Below, in pieces: positions 46,611 to 55,880 of a stretch of DNA of 64,000 bases. Numbering within the stretch: position 1 is the stretch's first letter; the number at the start of each line of letters is the position of its first letter. The translations under genes were made by a program, and so were the position numbers. The notes beneath the pieces are model-generated. The model was not told the DNA's origin, did not search any database, and saw only the letters and a program-made list of their open reading frames with translations. The stretch comes from Halopseudomonas pelagia CL-AP6 (GTDB lineage Bacteria; Pseudomonadota; Gammaproteobacteria; Pseudomonadales; Pseudomonadaceae): contig NZ_AROI01000010.1 of NCBI RefSeq assembly GCF_000410875.1, positions 1 through 64,000 on the forward strand. Reading direction: 5' to 3'.

Positions 46611-47296
46611 CGTTTACCCTCGTTCAATGCATCGTATGTCAATGCATCGTGCAGTGCCGCCAACGTGGCGGTGTGCCCGACAATCCCGCCCTGGGCTACG
46701 ATCATGTCCAGCGTCGCCTGCTTGAATGCGGGAAAGTAACTTTCGGTAGCGTCCTCGATCAGCAGGCAGCGATAGCCGCGATCATTGGCCTCCCGCATGC
46801 TGGTCTGCACGCAGACTTCGGTGGTCACGCCGGCAAAGATCAGATACTCGACGCCCTGCGCAACCAGCCTGTCCCCCAGGCCGGTCGCGTAGAACATCCC
46901 CTTGCCCGGTTTATCGACCACCCATTCATCGGCGATCGGCGCCAGTGAAGGGATAATCTGATTGCCCGGCTCGCCGCGCACCAGAATGCGCCCCATCGGA
47001 CCCGGATCGCCGATGCGGAGTCCGGCAGCGCCCGCTGTACGCTTGGAGGCGGCACAGTCCGACAGATCCGGCAAGTGCGACTCGCGGGTATGGATTACCA
47101 GCATGCCTTCCTCCCGAGCCAACACCAGCAGCGACTCTACCGTGGGCACAATGGCCTGTAGCAGACTGACATCGTTGCCCAAGGCGGCCCCGAAGCCACC
47201 CGGTTCGAGAAAATCGCGCTGCATGTCGATGATCACCAACGCGGTGCGCGCGGGATCGAAGCTGAATGTCGCGGGTTTGGCCGCCACGGCAATCAT
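46607..47296 (-). CDS. Cysteine hydrolase, biuret-hydrolase-like paralogue
   Basis: A 229-residue enzyme with triad Asp24 (IIDMQRDF), Lys129 (DKPGKGMF) and Cys162 (VTTEVCVQT). It is clearly a paralogue of the gene at 48831 (shared [19 protein letters not shown] and [10 protein letters not shown] segments) but lacks its N-terminal 12 residues and differs around the pocket. It may act on a different amide of the same pathway. It is coupled on both sides by four-base overlaps. Confidence 0.86.
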   Translation of the reverse strand: MIAVAAKPATFSFDPARTALVIIDMQRDFLEPGGFGAALGNDVSLLQAIVPTVESLLVLAREEGMLVIHTRESHLPDLSDCAASKRTAGAAGLRIGDPGPMGRILVRGEPGNQIIPSLAPIADEWVVDKPGKGMFYATGLGDRLVAQGVEYLIFAGVTTEVCVQTSMREANDRGYRCLLIEDATESYFPAFKQATLDMIVAQGGIVGHTATLAALHDALTYDALNEGKR

Positions 47297-48834
47297 GCCG
47301 CACCTGCCGCGTGGTCACCGCCGGCCATATAGCGGCCCAGGGTGGCACGGTCTGCATGCTCGGCAGCCACCTCGAAATTAATCTCACCCTCATGGATCAC
47401 CAGAATGCGATCGGACATCTCCAGCAGTTCATCCAGATCCTCACTCAGCAGCAGCACCGCCGCCCCCTGAGCCCGGGCATCGCGCAGACGCTGATGGATA
47501 ATCGCCACCGAGGCGAAATCCAGACCGAACACCGGGTTGGAAACGATCAGCGTGCGCACGTCATGGGTCAGCTCCCGGGCCAATACCGTACGCTGTACAT
47601 TTCCGCCAGACAGCGTCCCGACAGGCCGAAGCGGGTCCGCCGGACGCACGTTAAAGCGCTCGATCAGTTGTGCAGCCTGCGCTTGGATGGCCCTTCGATT
47701 GATCAGCCAGCCCTGGCGGCACAGCGGCGCCTGGTCGAAATTGCGCAGAGCCAGATTGTCGGCCACGCTCATGCTGGCGATACAGGCATTGCGCAGCGGT
47801 TCTTCCGGCAGACTGAAGACCTTCTCCCGCTGCATTTCCTCACGGCTGGCCTTGTAGCGTGCGCCACTGATGCGAATTTCTCCGCTGACGGTTTGCCGCT
47901 GCCCGAGTAACGCTTCGGTTAGCTCACGCTGACCATTACCGGAAATGCCGGCAATGCCGACGATTTCGCCGGGGCGTACGTCCAGCGATAGCGTGCTCAC
48001 CGCCAGCGTGCCCTTATCATTGGCCACGCTCAATTCACGCACCTCCAATCGGGGTGCAGCGCTGCGGTCAACCGGCTGTTGCCGGACTGGCTCGGCCGCC
48101 GCCTCGGAAGCACCCATCATCCAGGTGGCCAGCTCCTCTTGCGAGGTAGCGCTGACCTGAGCGCTGCCGACTAGACGCCCCTTGCGCAATACGCTGACAT
48201 CGTCCGCAAAGCGCGATACCTCGGCAAACTTGTGGGTAATCATCAGCACCGAAATGTCACCGCGATGGGCCATGTCACGCATCAGGCCCAGCACCTCCTC
48301 AGCCTCCTGGGGCGTCAGTACCGAGGTCGGCTCATCCAGAATAATCAGATGCCGCTCCAGATACAGCTGCTTGAGGATTTCCAGCTTTTGCTTTTCGCCT
48401 GCGGCCAGGGAGCTGACTGGACGCTCGATATCCAGCCGGAACGGCATGCGCTGCATGAATTCGTTGAGCCGTTTGCGCTCCAGTGGCCAGTTGATCCGCC
48501 AGTTCAGGTCACCACGTGATAGCACTAGGTTCTCCGCCACGCTAAGACCCGGAGCCACGGTAAAATGCTGGTAGACCATGCCGATACCCAAGGCATGGGA
48601 GTCGCGCGGCGTGCGAATTTGCTGCTGACGGTTGTTGACCAGCAACTCGCCGTCATCCAGCGGGCCATAACCGACAATGCCTTTTACCAGCGTGCTCTTG
48701 CCGGCGCCATTCTCCCCCAGCAGCGCATGCACGGTACCGGCGCGCACCGACAGGTCTACCTCCGCCAGCGCCTGAAAGCTGCCGAAGGATTTGCTCGCGC
48801 CGATAATCTCCAGGCTGAGCGCACGCATGCTCAA
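47293..48834 (-). CDS. ABC transporter ATP-binding protein, nucleoside/BMP type (two ABC domains)
   Basis: A 513-residue double ATPase. The first half is complete: Walker [10 protein letters not shown], signature [14 protein letters not shown], Walker [12 protein letters not shown]. The second half has GISGNGQRE and [17 protein letters not shown] with a degenerate Walker A, as in YufO/NupO and sugar-type importers. It serves the BMP-family importer at 50545-53683, though three genes separate them. Confidence 0.92.
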   Translation of the reverse strand: MSMRALSLEIIGASKSFGSFQALAEVDLSVRAGTVHALLGENGAGKSTLVKGIVGYGPLDDGELLVNNRQQQIRTPRDSHALGIGMVYQHFTVAPGLSVAENLVLSRGDLNWRINWPLERKRLNEFMQRMPFRLDIERPVSSLAAGEKQKLEILKQLYLERHLIILDEPTSVLTPQEAEEVLGLMRDMAHRGDISVLMITHKFAEVSRFADDVSVLRKGRLVGSAQVSATSQEELATWMMGASEAAAEPVRQQPVDRSAAPRLEVRELSVANDKGTLAVSTLSLDVRPGEIVGIAGISGNGQRELTEALLGQRQTVSGEIRISGARYKASREEMQREKVFSLPEEPLRNACIASMSVADNLALRNFDQAPLCRQGWLINRRAIQAQAAQLIERFNVRPADPLRPVGTLSGGNVQRTVLARELTHDVRTLIVSNPVFGLDFASVAIIHQRLRDARAQGAAVLLLSEDLDELLEMSDRILVIHEGEINFEVAAEHADRATLGRYMAGGDHAAGAA

Positions 48835-49529
48835 CGCTCGCTCAGCAGCTCGACGAGCGACGTCGAGTCTGAGACCGCACCGAACACGCCGCCCTGCATC
48901 TTGACCATGTGCACCGCCGCCAGGTGATTGCCTGGGTCAGTGGCACCACAGCAGTCTTCCAGCAACAGGCACTCGAAGCCGCGATCGTTCGCCTCGCGCA
49001 TGGTGGTGTGCACGCAGACGTCGGTGGTAATGCCGCACAGAATCAGGTTCTCGATGCCGCGAACGCGCAAGATCAGCTCCAGGTCGGTGGCGCAGAACGA
49101 ACCCTTACCGGGCTTGTCGATGATCACTTCGCCGTCCAGCGGCTGCAGCTCTGGAATCAGCTCCCAGCCTGGCTCGCCCCGCACCAGAATGCGGCCGCAG
49201 GGACCTGCGTCGCCGATACCGGCACCGATCCGCTGGGAACGCCAGCGCTTGTTCGCCGGCAGATCAGATAAATCGGGGCGATGCCCCTCGCGGGTATGGA
49301 TAATATGGAAGCCCTGCTCACGCATCATATTGAGCACGCGGCTAATCGGCTCGATCGGCGCGCGCACCGCTGCCAGGTCGTAGCCCATAGTGTCAACATA
49401 ACCACCCTCACCGCAGAAATCAGTCTGCATGTCGATGATGATCAGCGCAGTATTGGCCGGGTGCAACTGGCCGTTGTACGGCCAGGGATAGGGGTCGGAA
49501 GATAGAAAACGCTGGCTCAAGTTGATCAC
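48831..49529 (-). CDS. biuH: Biuret hydrolase-like cysteine hydrolase
   Basis: A 232-residue amidohydrolase that by recall closely resembles Rhizobium leguminosarum BiuH along its length ([54 protein letters not shown]). The triad Asp33, Lys139, Cys172 matches BiuH Asp36, Lys142, Cys175 at a constant offset of three. BiuH turns biuret into allophanate and ammonia, the step after cyanuric acid ring opening and decarboxylation. Close relatives may use other substituted ureas. It is coupled to its neighbours by four-base overlaps. Confidence 0.85.
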   Translation of the reverse strand: MINLSQRFLSSDPYPWPYNGQLHPANTALIIIDMQTDFCGEGGYVDTMGYDLAAVRAPIEPISRVLNMMREQGFHIIHTREGHRPDLSDLPANKRWRSQRIGAGIGDAGPCGRILVRGEPGWELIPELQPLDGEVIIDKPGKGSFCATDLELILRVRGIENLILCGITTDVCVHTTMREANDRGFECLLLEDCCGATDPGNHLAAVHMVKMQGGVFGAVSDSTSLVELLSER

Positions 49530-50533
49530 TCCTGGCTATCCGGGTGGTAAGTGCGCTCGGGTGTGGCAAAACCGCAGGCGCTGCCATCGGTGTGGACGAT
49601 CTCGCTTTCCCATGGCAGCCGGTACCGGCCGGCCGCGAGGTCGTGCATATAGGTGTAGGGGCAATCCTGCGCGCCACCTTTGACCGCCACATAACCGCGG
49701 TGGCCGAATTGATAGATATTGTTCTCCACGCCCCAGTGCTTGCGCGCTTCACGGACCAGATCCGGACGCAGCTCGCAGGACACGATCTCGTCTGCTCGTC
49801 CACCGCCTTCGGCCATGGGCGTACCGTCGAAATCGACGAACATGGCTTCGCCCATGGAGTCGAAGGTGCCATCTGAGCCGCACATGCATACGCTCGCGGT
49901 CTGCATCAGGTTGGTAAAGGAGTTGACCTGGTTGGTGATTTTCCAGGAATGTCGAATGGGAGCGGTATAGCCTGCGGTGCGGATCATGATCTCCGCACCC
50001 TTGTAGGCGCACTCGCGGGCCATTTCCGGGAACATGCCGTCATGGCAGATAATCAGTGCCAGCTTGCTACCGCGCGGACCGTCGCAGACCGGAATGCCCA
50101 AGTTGCCTGGCTCCCATGGTTCGACCGGCACCCAGGGGTGCAGCTTGCGGTAGTAGAGGCGGACTTCGCCGATATCGTCGACGACAATGCCGCTGTTGTA
50201 GGGATTGCCGTGCGGGTTGGCCTCCATGATTGAAAAGCAGCCCCAAATGCGGTGCTCGATACAGGCTTGTTTCAGCGCCGCCACTTCCGGCCCGTCCAGC
50301 GTGCACATAATGTCTGGCGAGGTGTCCATCGACAAACCGTGCAGCGAGTACTCGGGAAACACGATCAGATCCATGTTCGGCATGCTGCGCCGTGCCTTGC
50401 CAACCATCGCCACGACCTTCTGTGTCTGGGTCCAGAGTTCGTTACGGGTATGCGGGTCGGGCAAGGTTAATTGTGCCAACCCGATCACCACGCCATTGGG
50501 CGATTTGTTCAACCCACCTAATCCACTAGCCAT
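49526..50533 (-). CDS. amiF: Formamidase (AmiF-like nitrilase superfamily)
   Basis: A 335-residue carbon-nitrogen hydrolase making formate and ammonia from formamide. The Glu-Lys-Cys triad is Glu61 (FPEYS), Lys130 (YRKLHPW) and Cys163 (ICHDGM), corresponding to Helicobacter pylori AmiF Glu60, Lys133, Cys166. The late parts [17 protein letters not shown] and [16 protein letters not shown] are also AmiF-like, so an aliphatic amidase (AmiE) is less likely. Its presence suggests that the pathway releases formamide or a similar small amide. Confidence 0.88.
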   Translation of the reverse strand: MASGLGGLNKSPNGVVIGLAQLTLPDPHTRNELWTQTQKVVAMVGKARRSMPNMDLIVFPEYSLHGLSMDTSPDIMCTLDGPEVAALKQACIEHRIWGCFSIMEANPHGNPYNSGIVVDDIGEVRLYYRKLHPWVPVEPWEPGNLGIPVCDGPRGSKLALIICHDGMFPEMARECAYKGAEIMIRTAGYTAPIRHSWKITNQVNSFTNLMQTASVCMCGSDGTFDSMGEAMFVDFDGTPMAEGGGRADEIVSCELRPDLVREARKHWGVENNIYQFGHRGYVAVKGGAQDCPYTYMHDLAAGRYRLPWESEIVHTDGSACGFATPERTYHPDSQE

Positions 50534-50544
50534 ATCAGTTACCT

Positions 50545-51465
50545 CTATCGATTGAGACTGAGCTCACCTGGAGCTCCCGTCAGTGTGCGGTTTGGACGGC
50601 AGGTGGCGAGCATCACCGCCATCGTCAGGATGTAGGGTGCAGCGCTATACAGGTAGTAGCCCGAGCTGATGCCTACCGACTGCAAAGCCGGGCCGATAGC
50701 ACCGGCAGCGCCGAAGACCATCGAGGCCCACAGGCAGTTCAGCGGCTGCCAACGGGCAAAGATCACCAACGCAACAGCCATTAGACCCTGCCCACTGGAC
50801 AGCCCTTCATTCCAGCTGCCGGGGTAATAGAGCGACAAGTAGGAGCCACCAACGCCAGCCAGAAAGCCGCCCACTGCCGTCGCCATAACACGCACCCGCA
50901 GGGGTCGGTAGCCCAGCGCCTGGGCCGATTCCGAGTGATCTCCTACCAGCCTCAATACCAACCCCCAGCGAGTACTGCGCAAGCCCCAGTGCAGGAAAAA
51001 CGCCAGCACCACGCCGATAAAAAACAGCATGTTGATGTTCAGTGCCGAGCGGATGCTGGGATTATCACTCCAGGCGCCTAGCGAGATGGACGGCAGCATC
51101 GGAGCCTGAGGTTGGATAAAGGCCTTGCCCAGAAAAAACGCCAGCCCGGTGCCTAGCAGCATCAAGGCGATGCCGAAGGCAATGTCGTTGACCCGCGGTA
51201 GAGAGCAGACGATGCCGTGTAGCAAGCCGAGCAACAGTCCGGCGCCGCCCGCCGCGAGTACGCCGGTCCAGGCAGAGCCCGATAGAAAGGCCACGGCATA
51301 ACCGGTCATCGCGCCGGCCACCAGAATGCCTTCCAGGCCCAGGTTGATACGCCCGCTTTTTTCCGTCAGGCACTCGCCCAGGCTGACGAACAGGAAGGGA
51401 GTACCCACCCGCACCGCGCCGGCCAAAAGGGCAAGCAGAAAGGTTGCCAGATCCAGGTCACCCAT
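50545..51465 (-). CDS. ABC transporter permease, nucleoside/BMP type (YufQ/NupQ-like)
   Basis: A 306-residue permease of the BPD_transp_2 family with about nine helices; the marker SGRINLGLEGILVAGAMTGY near residue 35 is typical. It overlaps the other permease gene by eight bases. Confidence 0.92.
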   Translation of the reverse strand: MGDLDLATFLLALLAGAVRVGTPFLFVSLGECLTEKSGRINLGLEGILVAGAMTGYAVAFLSGSAWTGVLAAGGAGLLLGLLHGIVCSLPRVNDIAFGIALMLLGTGLAFFLGKAFIQPQAPMLPSISLGAWSDNPSIRSALNINMLFFIGVVLAFFLHWGLRSTRWGLVLRLVGDHSESAQALGYRPLRVRVMATAVGGFLAGVGGSYLSLYYPGSWNEGLSSGQGLMAVALVIFARWQPLNCLWASMVFGAAGAIGPALQSVGISSGYYLYSAAPYILTMAVMLATCRPNRTLTGAPGELSLNR

Positions 51466-52570
51466 GTTGCACCTCTACGCCCTTGACCTTGTTGGCATGT
51501 TCTTCAAGTGCAATACGCCATTGGGTCATTCTCCCCACCAGGGCTTCCCAGGCCAGCAGGTTGGTGAACAGCAGGCCCTGCAGAATCAGCGTGGTGGCGT
51601 CGGGCAGGTCCAGTCGGCGCTGCAGCAAACTGCCACTGGCTTCGATACCACCCACCAGCGTGGCGCAAACGATAATGGCCAGCGGATTATGCCGAGCGGC
51701 AAAGGACACCAGAATGCCGCTGATGCCATAACCGACGATCAGTGAGGCGTTGGCACTTCCTTGCACCGCGCTGACTTCATACATGCCGGCCAAGCCCGCC
51801 GCCGCACCGCCGAGCACGCAGGTCAGAATCACCAGGCGGTTGACCGGCAGACCCAGCATGCGCGCAGTGCGCACGTTGCCACCCACCACATCCAGGGCAA
51901 AGCCTTTGACGCTGTGGCGAACAAGTACATAAGCCATCACACAGGCAATGATGCCGGCGACCAGCCCCCAATGAACGCGGAAGGAATCCTCACTGATCAC
52001 TCCGATCATCAACGAATAGTCCAGCCCCACGGTGGACGGTTTGTTCAGACTCGAAGGATCACGCAGCGGCCCTTCGACCAGATGGTTGAACAGTGCGATG
52101 GCGATGTAGGACAGCAACAGGCTGCCGATGGTCTCGTTCAACCCGCGTTTCTGCCGCAACCAGCCATTCAGCCCGATCCAGAAGCCGCCAACCAACATCG
52201 CCGCCATCCCCATGGCGATCAGCGTGGCCATCGGTGGCAGACCGGTGAGCCATAAAGGCACAGTTGCGGCCGCCAACCCGCCCAGTACCAGCGCGCCTTC
52301 GCCGCCGATGATGATCAAGCCGGCGCGCGCTGGCAGCGCCACACACAGCGCTGTCAGCATCAACGGCGCAGCACGCTGCAGGGTGCTCTCCCAGGCGAAG
52401 GAAGAGCCGAATGCCCCTTCAAATACCAGCCGCACAGCCTCCACCGCCGGCTTGCCCTGAAAGGCCAGGAACAGCACAAACAGCACAAATGAGCTGATGA
52501 TTGACAACAGGGTAGGCAGGCCGGGCAATGCCAGCCTGGCCAACCTGCATGCAAGAATGTGTGGATTCAT
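51458..52570 (-). CDS. ABC transporter permease, nucleoside/BMP type (YufP/NupP-like)
   Basis: A 370-residue permease of the BPD_transp_2 family with about ten helices and the marker ARAGLIIIGGEGALVLGGLAA. It forms the channel with the neighbouring permease. Three bases separate it from the binding-protein stop. Confidence 0.92.
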   Translation of the reverse strand: MNPHILACRLARLALPGLPTLLSIISSFVLFVLFLAFQGKPAVEAVRLVFEGAFGSSFAWESTLQRAAPLMLTALCVALPARAGLIIIGGEGALVLGGLAAATVPLWLTGLPPMATLIAMGMAAMLVGGFWIGLNGWLRQKRGLNETIGSLLLSYIAIALFNHLVEGPLRDPSSLNKPSTVGLDYSLMIGVISEDSFRVHWGLVAGIIACVMAYVLVRHSVKGFALDVVGGNVRTARMLGLPVNRLVILTCVLGGAAAGLAGMYEVSAVQGSANASLIVGYGISGILVSFAARHNPLAIIVCATLVGGIEASGSLLQRRLDLPDATTLILQGLLFTNLLAWEALVGRMTQWRIALEEHANKVKGVEVQHG

Positions 52571-52573
52571 GGG

Positions 52574-53683
52574 TCAGATATCGCCGCGCACGCCTTCGAC
52601 CAGATAGTTCATCTGCTCCAGTACCACATCGGTCTGACCCAGTGATTCGCCTTCGGCCAGTATCACATTGCCCTTGTTATCGTTCAGCGGTCCTTTAAAC
52701 AGGGTGAACTCACCGGCAATCATCGACGCCTTGACCGCATCGGCCTGCTGGCGCGCCGCAGCAGTCACGTTGCTGCCGTAGTCCGAGGCCTTGACGAATC
52801 CTTCGGCCAGACCACCACGCAGGAAATTATTCATGGTGCGATCTTGCTGAGCCGCTTCGACGTGGGCACGGTAAGGCGTTTCCCAATTCCATTCGGCACC
52901 GGTCAGGTAACCGTTGGGGGCCAGTGCCGCCTGGCTGGCATGGTAGCCGCAGCTCATCACGCCGCGCCTTTCGGCCGTCTCGACGATTACCTTGGGGCCG
53001 TCCACATGGCAGGTCAGTACATCACAACCCTGGTCGATCAGACCGTTGGCGGCTTCCGCTTCACGCACCGGCAGCGACCAATCACCAGTAAAGATCACGG
53101 TGGTAGTAATCTCCGGATCGACCGAACGGGCCCCGAGGGTGAAGGCGTTGATGTTGCGTAGTACCTGGGCAACCGGTTTCGCAGCAATAAAGCCGATGCG
53201 CTTGGATTTGCTCATGTGCCCGGCAACCACGCCGTTTAGGTACTGGCCCTCATCGATATAACCGAAGAAGCTGCCAACATTCTTTGGGTGCTTGCTCTCG
53301 TCCCACAGACCGCCGCAATGTGCGAAACGCACATCCGGGTAGCGCTGAGCCACACGTAGGACATGGGGGTCGAAGTAGCCGAAAGAGGTGGCGAAGATCA
53401 GTTCGGCACCATCCTGGCGGATCATCGCCTCCATAGCCTGCTGCACGGCGGAGGTTTCCGGCACGTTCTCCTCTTCAATCACCGTGACATTGGGCATGCT
53501 GCGGATGATGCGTGCGGCCTGAGCATGAGCTTGGTTGTAACCGAAGTCATCCCGGGCGCCCACATAGACAAAACCGACCACGAGTGGCTTGTCCGCAGCA
53601 CGGGCAAAGCTGAACGGCATGGCCGCAGTGATGCCGATAAGGCTAGCAAGTTTGAGGAATTTACGACGATTTAGATCCGACAT
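52574..53683 (-). CDS. BMP-family ABC transporter substrate-binding protein
   Basis: A 369-residue binding protein of the BmpA/Med family, whose known ligands are purine or pyrimidine nucleosides and, in some members, other heterocycles. The N-terminus NRRKFLKLASLIGI is a twin-arginine signal, so it may be exported folded; the cleavage region is FARAA. The family markers VGFVYVGARDDFGYNQAH and FGYIDEGQYLNGVVAG are present. It is the first gene of the nine-gene operon, with the GntR-type palindrome upstream. Confidence 0.92.
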   Translation of the reverse strand: MSDLNRRKFLKLASLIGITAAMPFSFARAADKPLVVGFVYVGARDDFGYNQAHAQAARIIRSMPNVTVIEEENVPETSAVQQAMEAMIRQDGAELIFATSFGYFDPHVLRVAQRYPDVRFAHCGGLWDESKHPKNVGSFFGYIDEGQYLNGVVAGHMSKSKRIGFIAAKPVAQVLRNINAFTLGARSVDPEITTTVIFTGDWSLPVREAEAANGLIDQGCDVLTCHVDGPKVIVETAERRGVMSCGYHASQAALAPNGYLTGAEWNWETPYRAHVEAAQQDRTMNNFLRGGLAEGFVKASDYGSNVTAAARQQADAVKASMIAGEFTLFKGPLNDNKGNVILAEGESLGQTDVVLEQMNYLVEGVRGDI

Positions 53684-54054
53684 GGCAGAGTATCCTTAGC
53701 TTGATGTAGTCATGTGTTCAATCATGTATACATGCTGCAAAGCAGGATATGTGCCAGCATTAAGCCCTCTAGAATAGGCATTTCGACGTATTTTTTTGCT
53801 GCATAACGGGGCACATCTGAAATACTTGCACGGCATTGGGGCGCGCGTTCAAGTTGCGAGCCCCCCTCCGCATTCCGTAAACGTCATAAACGTTATTTCA
53901 AGCCATAATCCATTACTCGCCTCCACGCTCCGTTCATGTAGTCGATATGCTGACGGATGTTCTGCCTCGCGATTATGTTCAAAGACATTTCCCGGCACCC
54001 CGGATGACGGAGGTCGTGAGACACTGTGTGCCTGTAAATAATGAGTGAGTGCGT
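53684..54054. promoter_or_regulatory. Divergent control region with GntR-type palindrome
   Basis: This 371-base region holds no gene I accept. The perfect palindrome CATGTATACATG lies at 53723-53734, 39 bases before the BMP gene start. FCD-type GntR proteins commonly bind TGTATACA-centred sites. An overlapping pair of TAAACGT repeats lies near 53878-53895. The region also carries the promoter of the plus-strand gene at 54055. Confidence 0.55.
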
Positions 54055-54483
54055 ATGACTAGCAATGTAAAACAATCCAAGGCTTCGCTCCCAGGTTGGC
54101 TAAAAGCGTTTTTCTTGATAGTACTGATCGTGGCCATGGCGGCTGTTATATGGACCCAGCTACCGCGTTCAGGCATATCCACCGACCTGTCAGTTGTTGG
54201 TGGTGACAAACCGGTACTGGTGTTGACTCGGGATGTAAATTTTCTGAATGGTGCTGGGGTGCTGGATCTGTTGCGCGAGATGGAGCCCGAGTACAGGGAA
54301 GCCATCCCGTTCAGGATTGCCCACCAAGGCCAACCCGCTGGCCAGGCGTTTGCCCGCAAATACCAAACCCAGGACGGAGATCTGGCGTTGATTGATAGCG
54401 ACGGTAAACTGATTGGTCGGATGGTCCAGCCGCAGAACTCGGCTGAAATAGCCCAGCTCCTCCCTAGACCAACTACCCTCTGA
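54055..54483 (+). CDS. Membrane-anchored thioredoxin-fold-like protein without CxxC
   Basis: A 142-residue protein with one N-terminal membrane helix (about 16-36) and a periplasmic domain that looks thioredoxin-like in secondary structure (VLVLTRDVNFLNGAG, then PFRIAHQGQPAGQAFARKY, then DLALIDSDGKLIGRM). No CxxC is present, so no thiol redox role is expected. ATG 54055 is preferred over GTG 54049. The function is unknown. It is followed by a binding-protein gene after 87 bases. Confidence 0.6.
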   Translation: MTSNVKQSKASLPGWLKAFFLIVLIVAMAAVIWTQLPRSGISTDLSVVGGDKPVLVLTRDVNFLNGAGVLDLLREMEPEYREAIPFRIAHQGQPAGQAFARKYQTQDGDLALIDSDGKLIGRMVQPQNSAEIAQLLPRPTTL

Positions 54484-54570
54484 TGATCCATTATCGACCA
54501 ATAGCTAATGCCAACGGGCAGCGTCTCTGAGTTATACCTTGCCCAATAACAATAAAACAGGAATGGTCAA

Positions 54571-55830
54571 GTGAATACTAAAGGAACAGTCGCTCTAGCG
54601 ACCCTATTGTTAAGCAGCCTGCTACCCCAAGGATTGGCTGCCGCAGAACCCCTGCTGCTGGGCCTTAACGCACCGCGTTCAGGTGAGTACCAGCAGGAAG
54701 GTTTGATGCAGACGCGCGGTGCCATGATGGCTATTGACGAGATTAATCTGGCTGGGGGTGTGCTACAGCGCCCGCTGGCACTTCTGGAACGTGATACCGC
54801 GTCCAAGCCTGCAAAAGCCGTTACCAATGTCGATGAATTAGCCGCCGAAGGCGCCCGCATGTTGTTTGGCGGTGCGTCTAGCGCAGTAGCTATTGCTGCA
54901 GGTAAACGTGCTCGTGACTATGGGCTGATTTATTTCGGGACGCTAACCTATTCCAATGATACGACCGGAAAGGATGCGCATCGTTATATGTTTCGCGAAA
55001 GCTATAACGCCTGGATGGCCTCCAAAGTGCTCGCGCAGCACTTGAATGAACACATGCCCGACAAGAACTATTTCTACGTCACCGCTGATTACACCTGGGG
55101 GCACACTACCGAACAGTCCATGCGCCATTTTACCGCGACTGATAACGTCCAGGACCATGGCCGTGCACTGATCCCCTTCCCCGGTTCGATGCAGAAAGAC
55201 CTGCGGGCGGCGATGCAAGCGGCCCTTGACAGCAAGCCTGATGTTTTGGTTCTGGTACTGTTCGGTGATCAAATGGTTAAGGGTATGCGCATGGCACACC
55301 AGATGGGCCTCACGCAGAGCACCCAGGTGGTGGTGCCTAATCTGACGTTGAGTATGGTTGAACAGGCTGGGCCTGCGCTGATGGAAGGCGTATTGGGTGC
55401 ATCACCCTGGACCTGGAACGTTCCTTACGTATACGACCACCCTCGCGGGCAAGCCTTTGTAGAACGTTTTGTCGAGCTCTATCAAACCTACCCTTCGACC
55501 TCGGCCGCCTCTGCTTACAGCATCGTTTACCAATGGGCTGACGCAGTCGAACGCACCCGCAGTCTGGATAGTGAGCGCCTGATCACCGCTCTGGAGGATC
55601 ACCAATACCAGCTCTTGAAAGACCCTCAAACATGGCGCGCCTTTGATCACCAGAATGTACAGACGGTTTATGCAGTCAAAATCAACCCGCGTGCTCAGGT
55701 CATGAAAAATCCATTGCGTCAGGACTACTTTGAGCTACTGGCTGCGATGCCGGGGGAAGACGCAGCCATCACCAGAGAACAATGGGGGGCTGAACGGCGC
55801 GCTCATAATGAGCCGGAGCAGCTACGTTAA
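54571..55830 (+). CDS. ABC-type branched-chain amino acid/amide binding protein (LivJ/UrtA type)
   Basis: A 419-residue periplasmic binding protein, GTG start with AGGA upstream. The signal peptide ends GLAAA; the Peripla_BP_6 fold follows (LGLNAPRSGEYQQEGLMQTRGAMMAIDEINLAGGV; YVTADYTWGHTTEQSM). Members with this form often act with Liv-type importers or as sensors. No permease or ATPase of that type is beside it, so it is an orphan or works with a distant system. Confidence 0.85.
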   Translation: MNTKGTVALATLLLSSLLPQGLAAAEPLLLGLNAPRSGEYQQEGLMQTRGAMMAIDEINLAGGVLQRPLALLERDTASKPAKAVTNVDELAAEGARMLFGGASSAVAIAAGKRARDYGLIYFGTLTYSNDTTGKDAHRYMFRESYNAWMASKVLAQHLNEHMPDKNYFYVTADYTWGHTTEQSMRHFTATDNVQDHGRALIPFPGSMQKDLRAAMQAALDSKPDVLVLVLFGDQMVKGMRMAHQMGLTQSTQVVVPNLTLSMVEQAGPALMEGVLGASPWTWNVPYVYDHPRGQAFVERFVELYQTYPSTSAASAYSIVYQWADAVERTRSLDSERLITALEDHQYQLLKDPQTWRAFDHQNVQTVYAVKINPRAQVMKNPLRQDYFELLAAMPGEDAAITREQWGAERRAHNEPEQLR

Positions 55831-55880
55831 CTGGTTCGCTATTACATAGTTCGCAGCTAAGCAGTTGGCCCGCGCTAAAA

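Noticed and set aside
53796-54041. An 81-codon frame in the region upstream of the BMP operon
   Set aside because: Its composition is irregular, no ribosome-binding site is seen, and it covers a likely control region.
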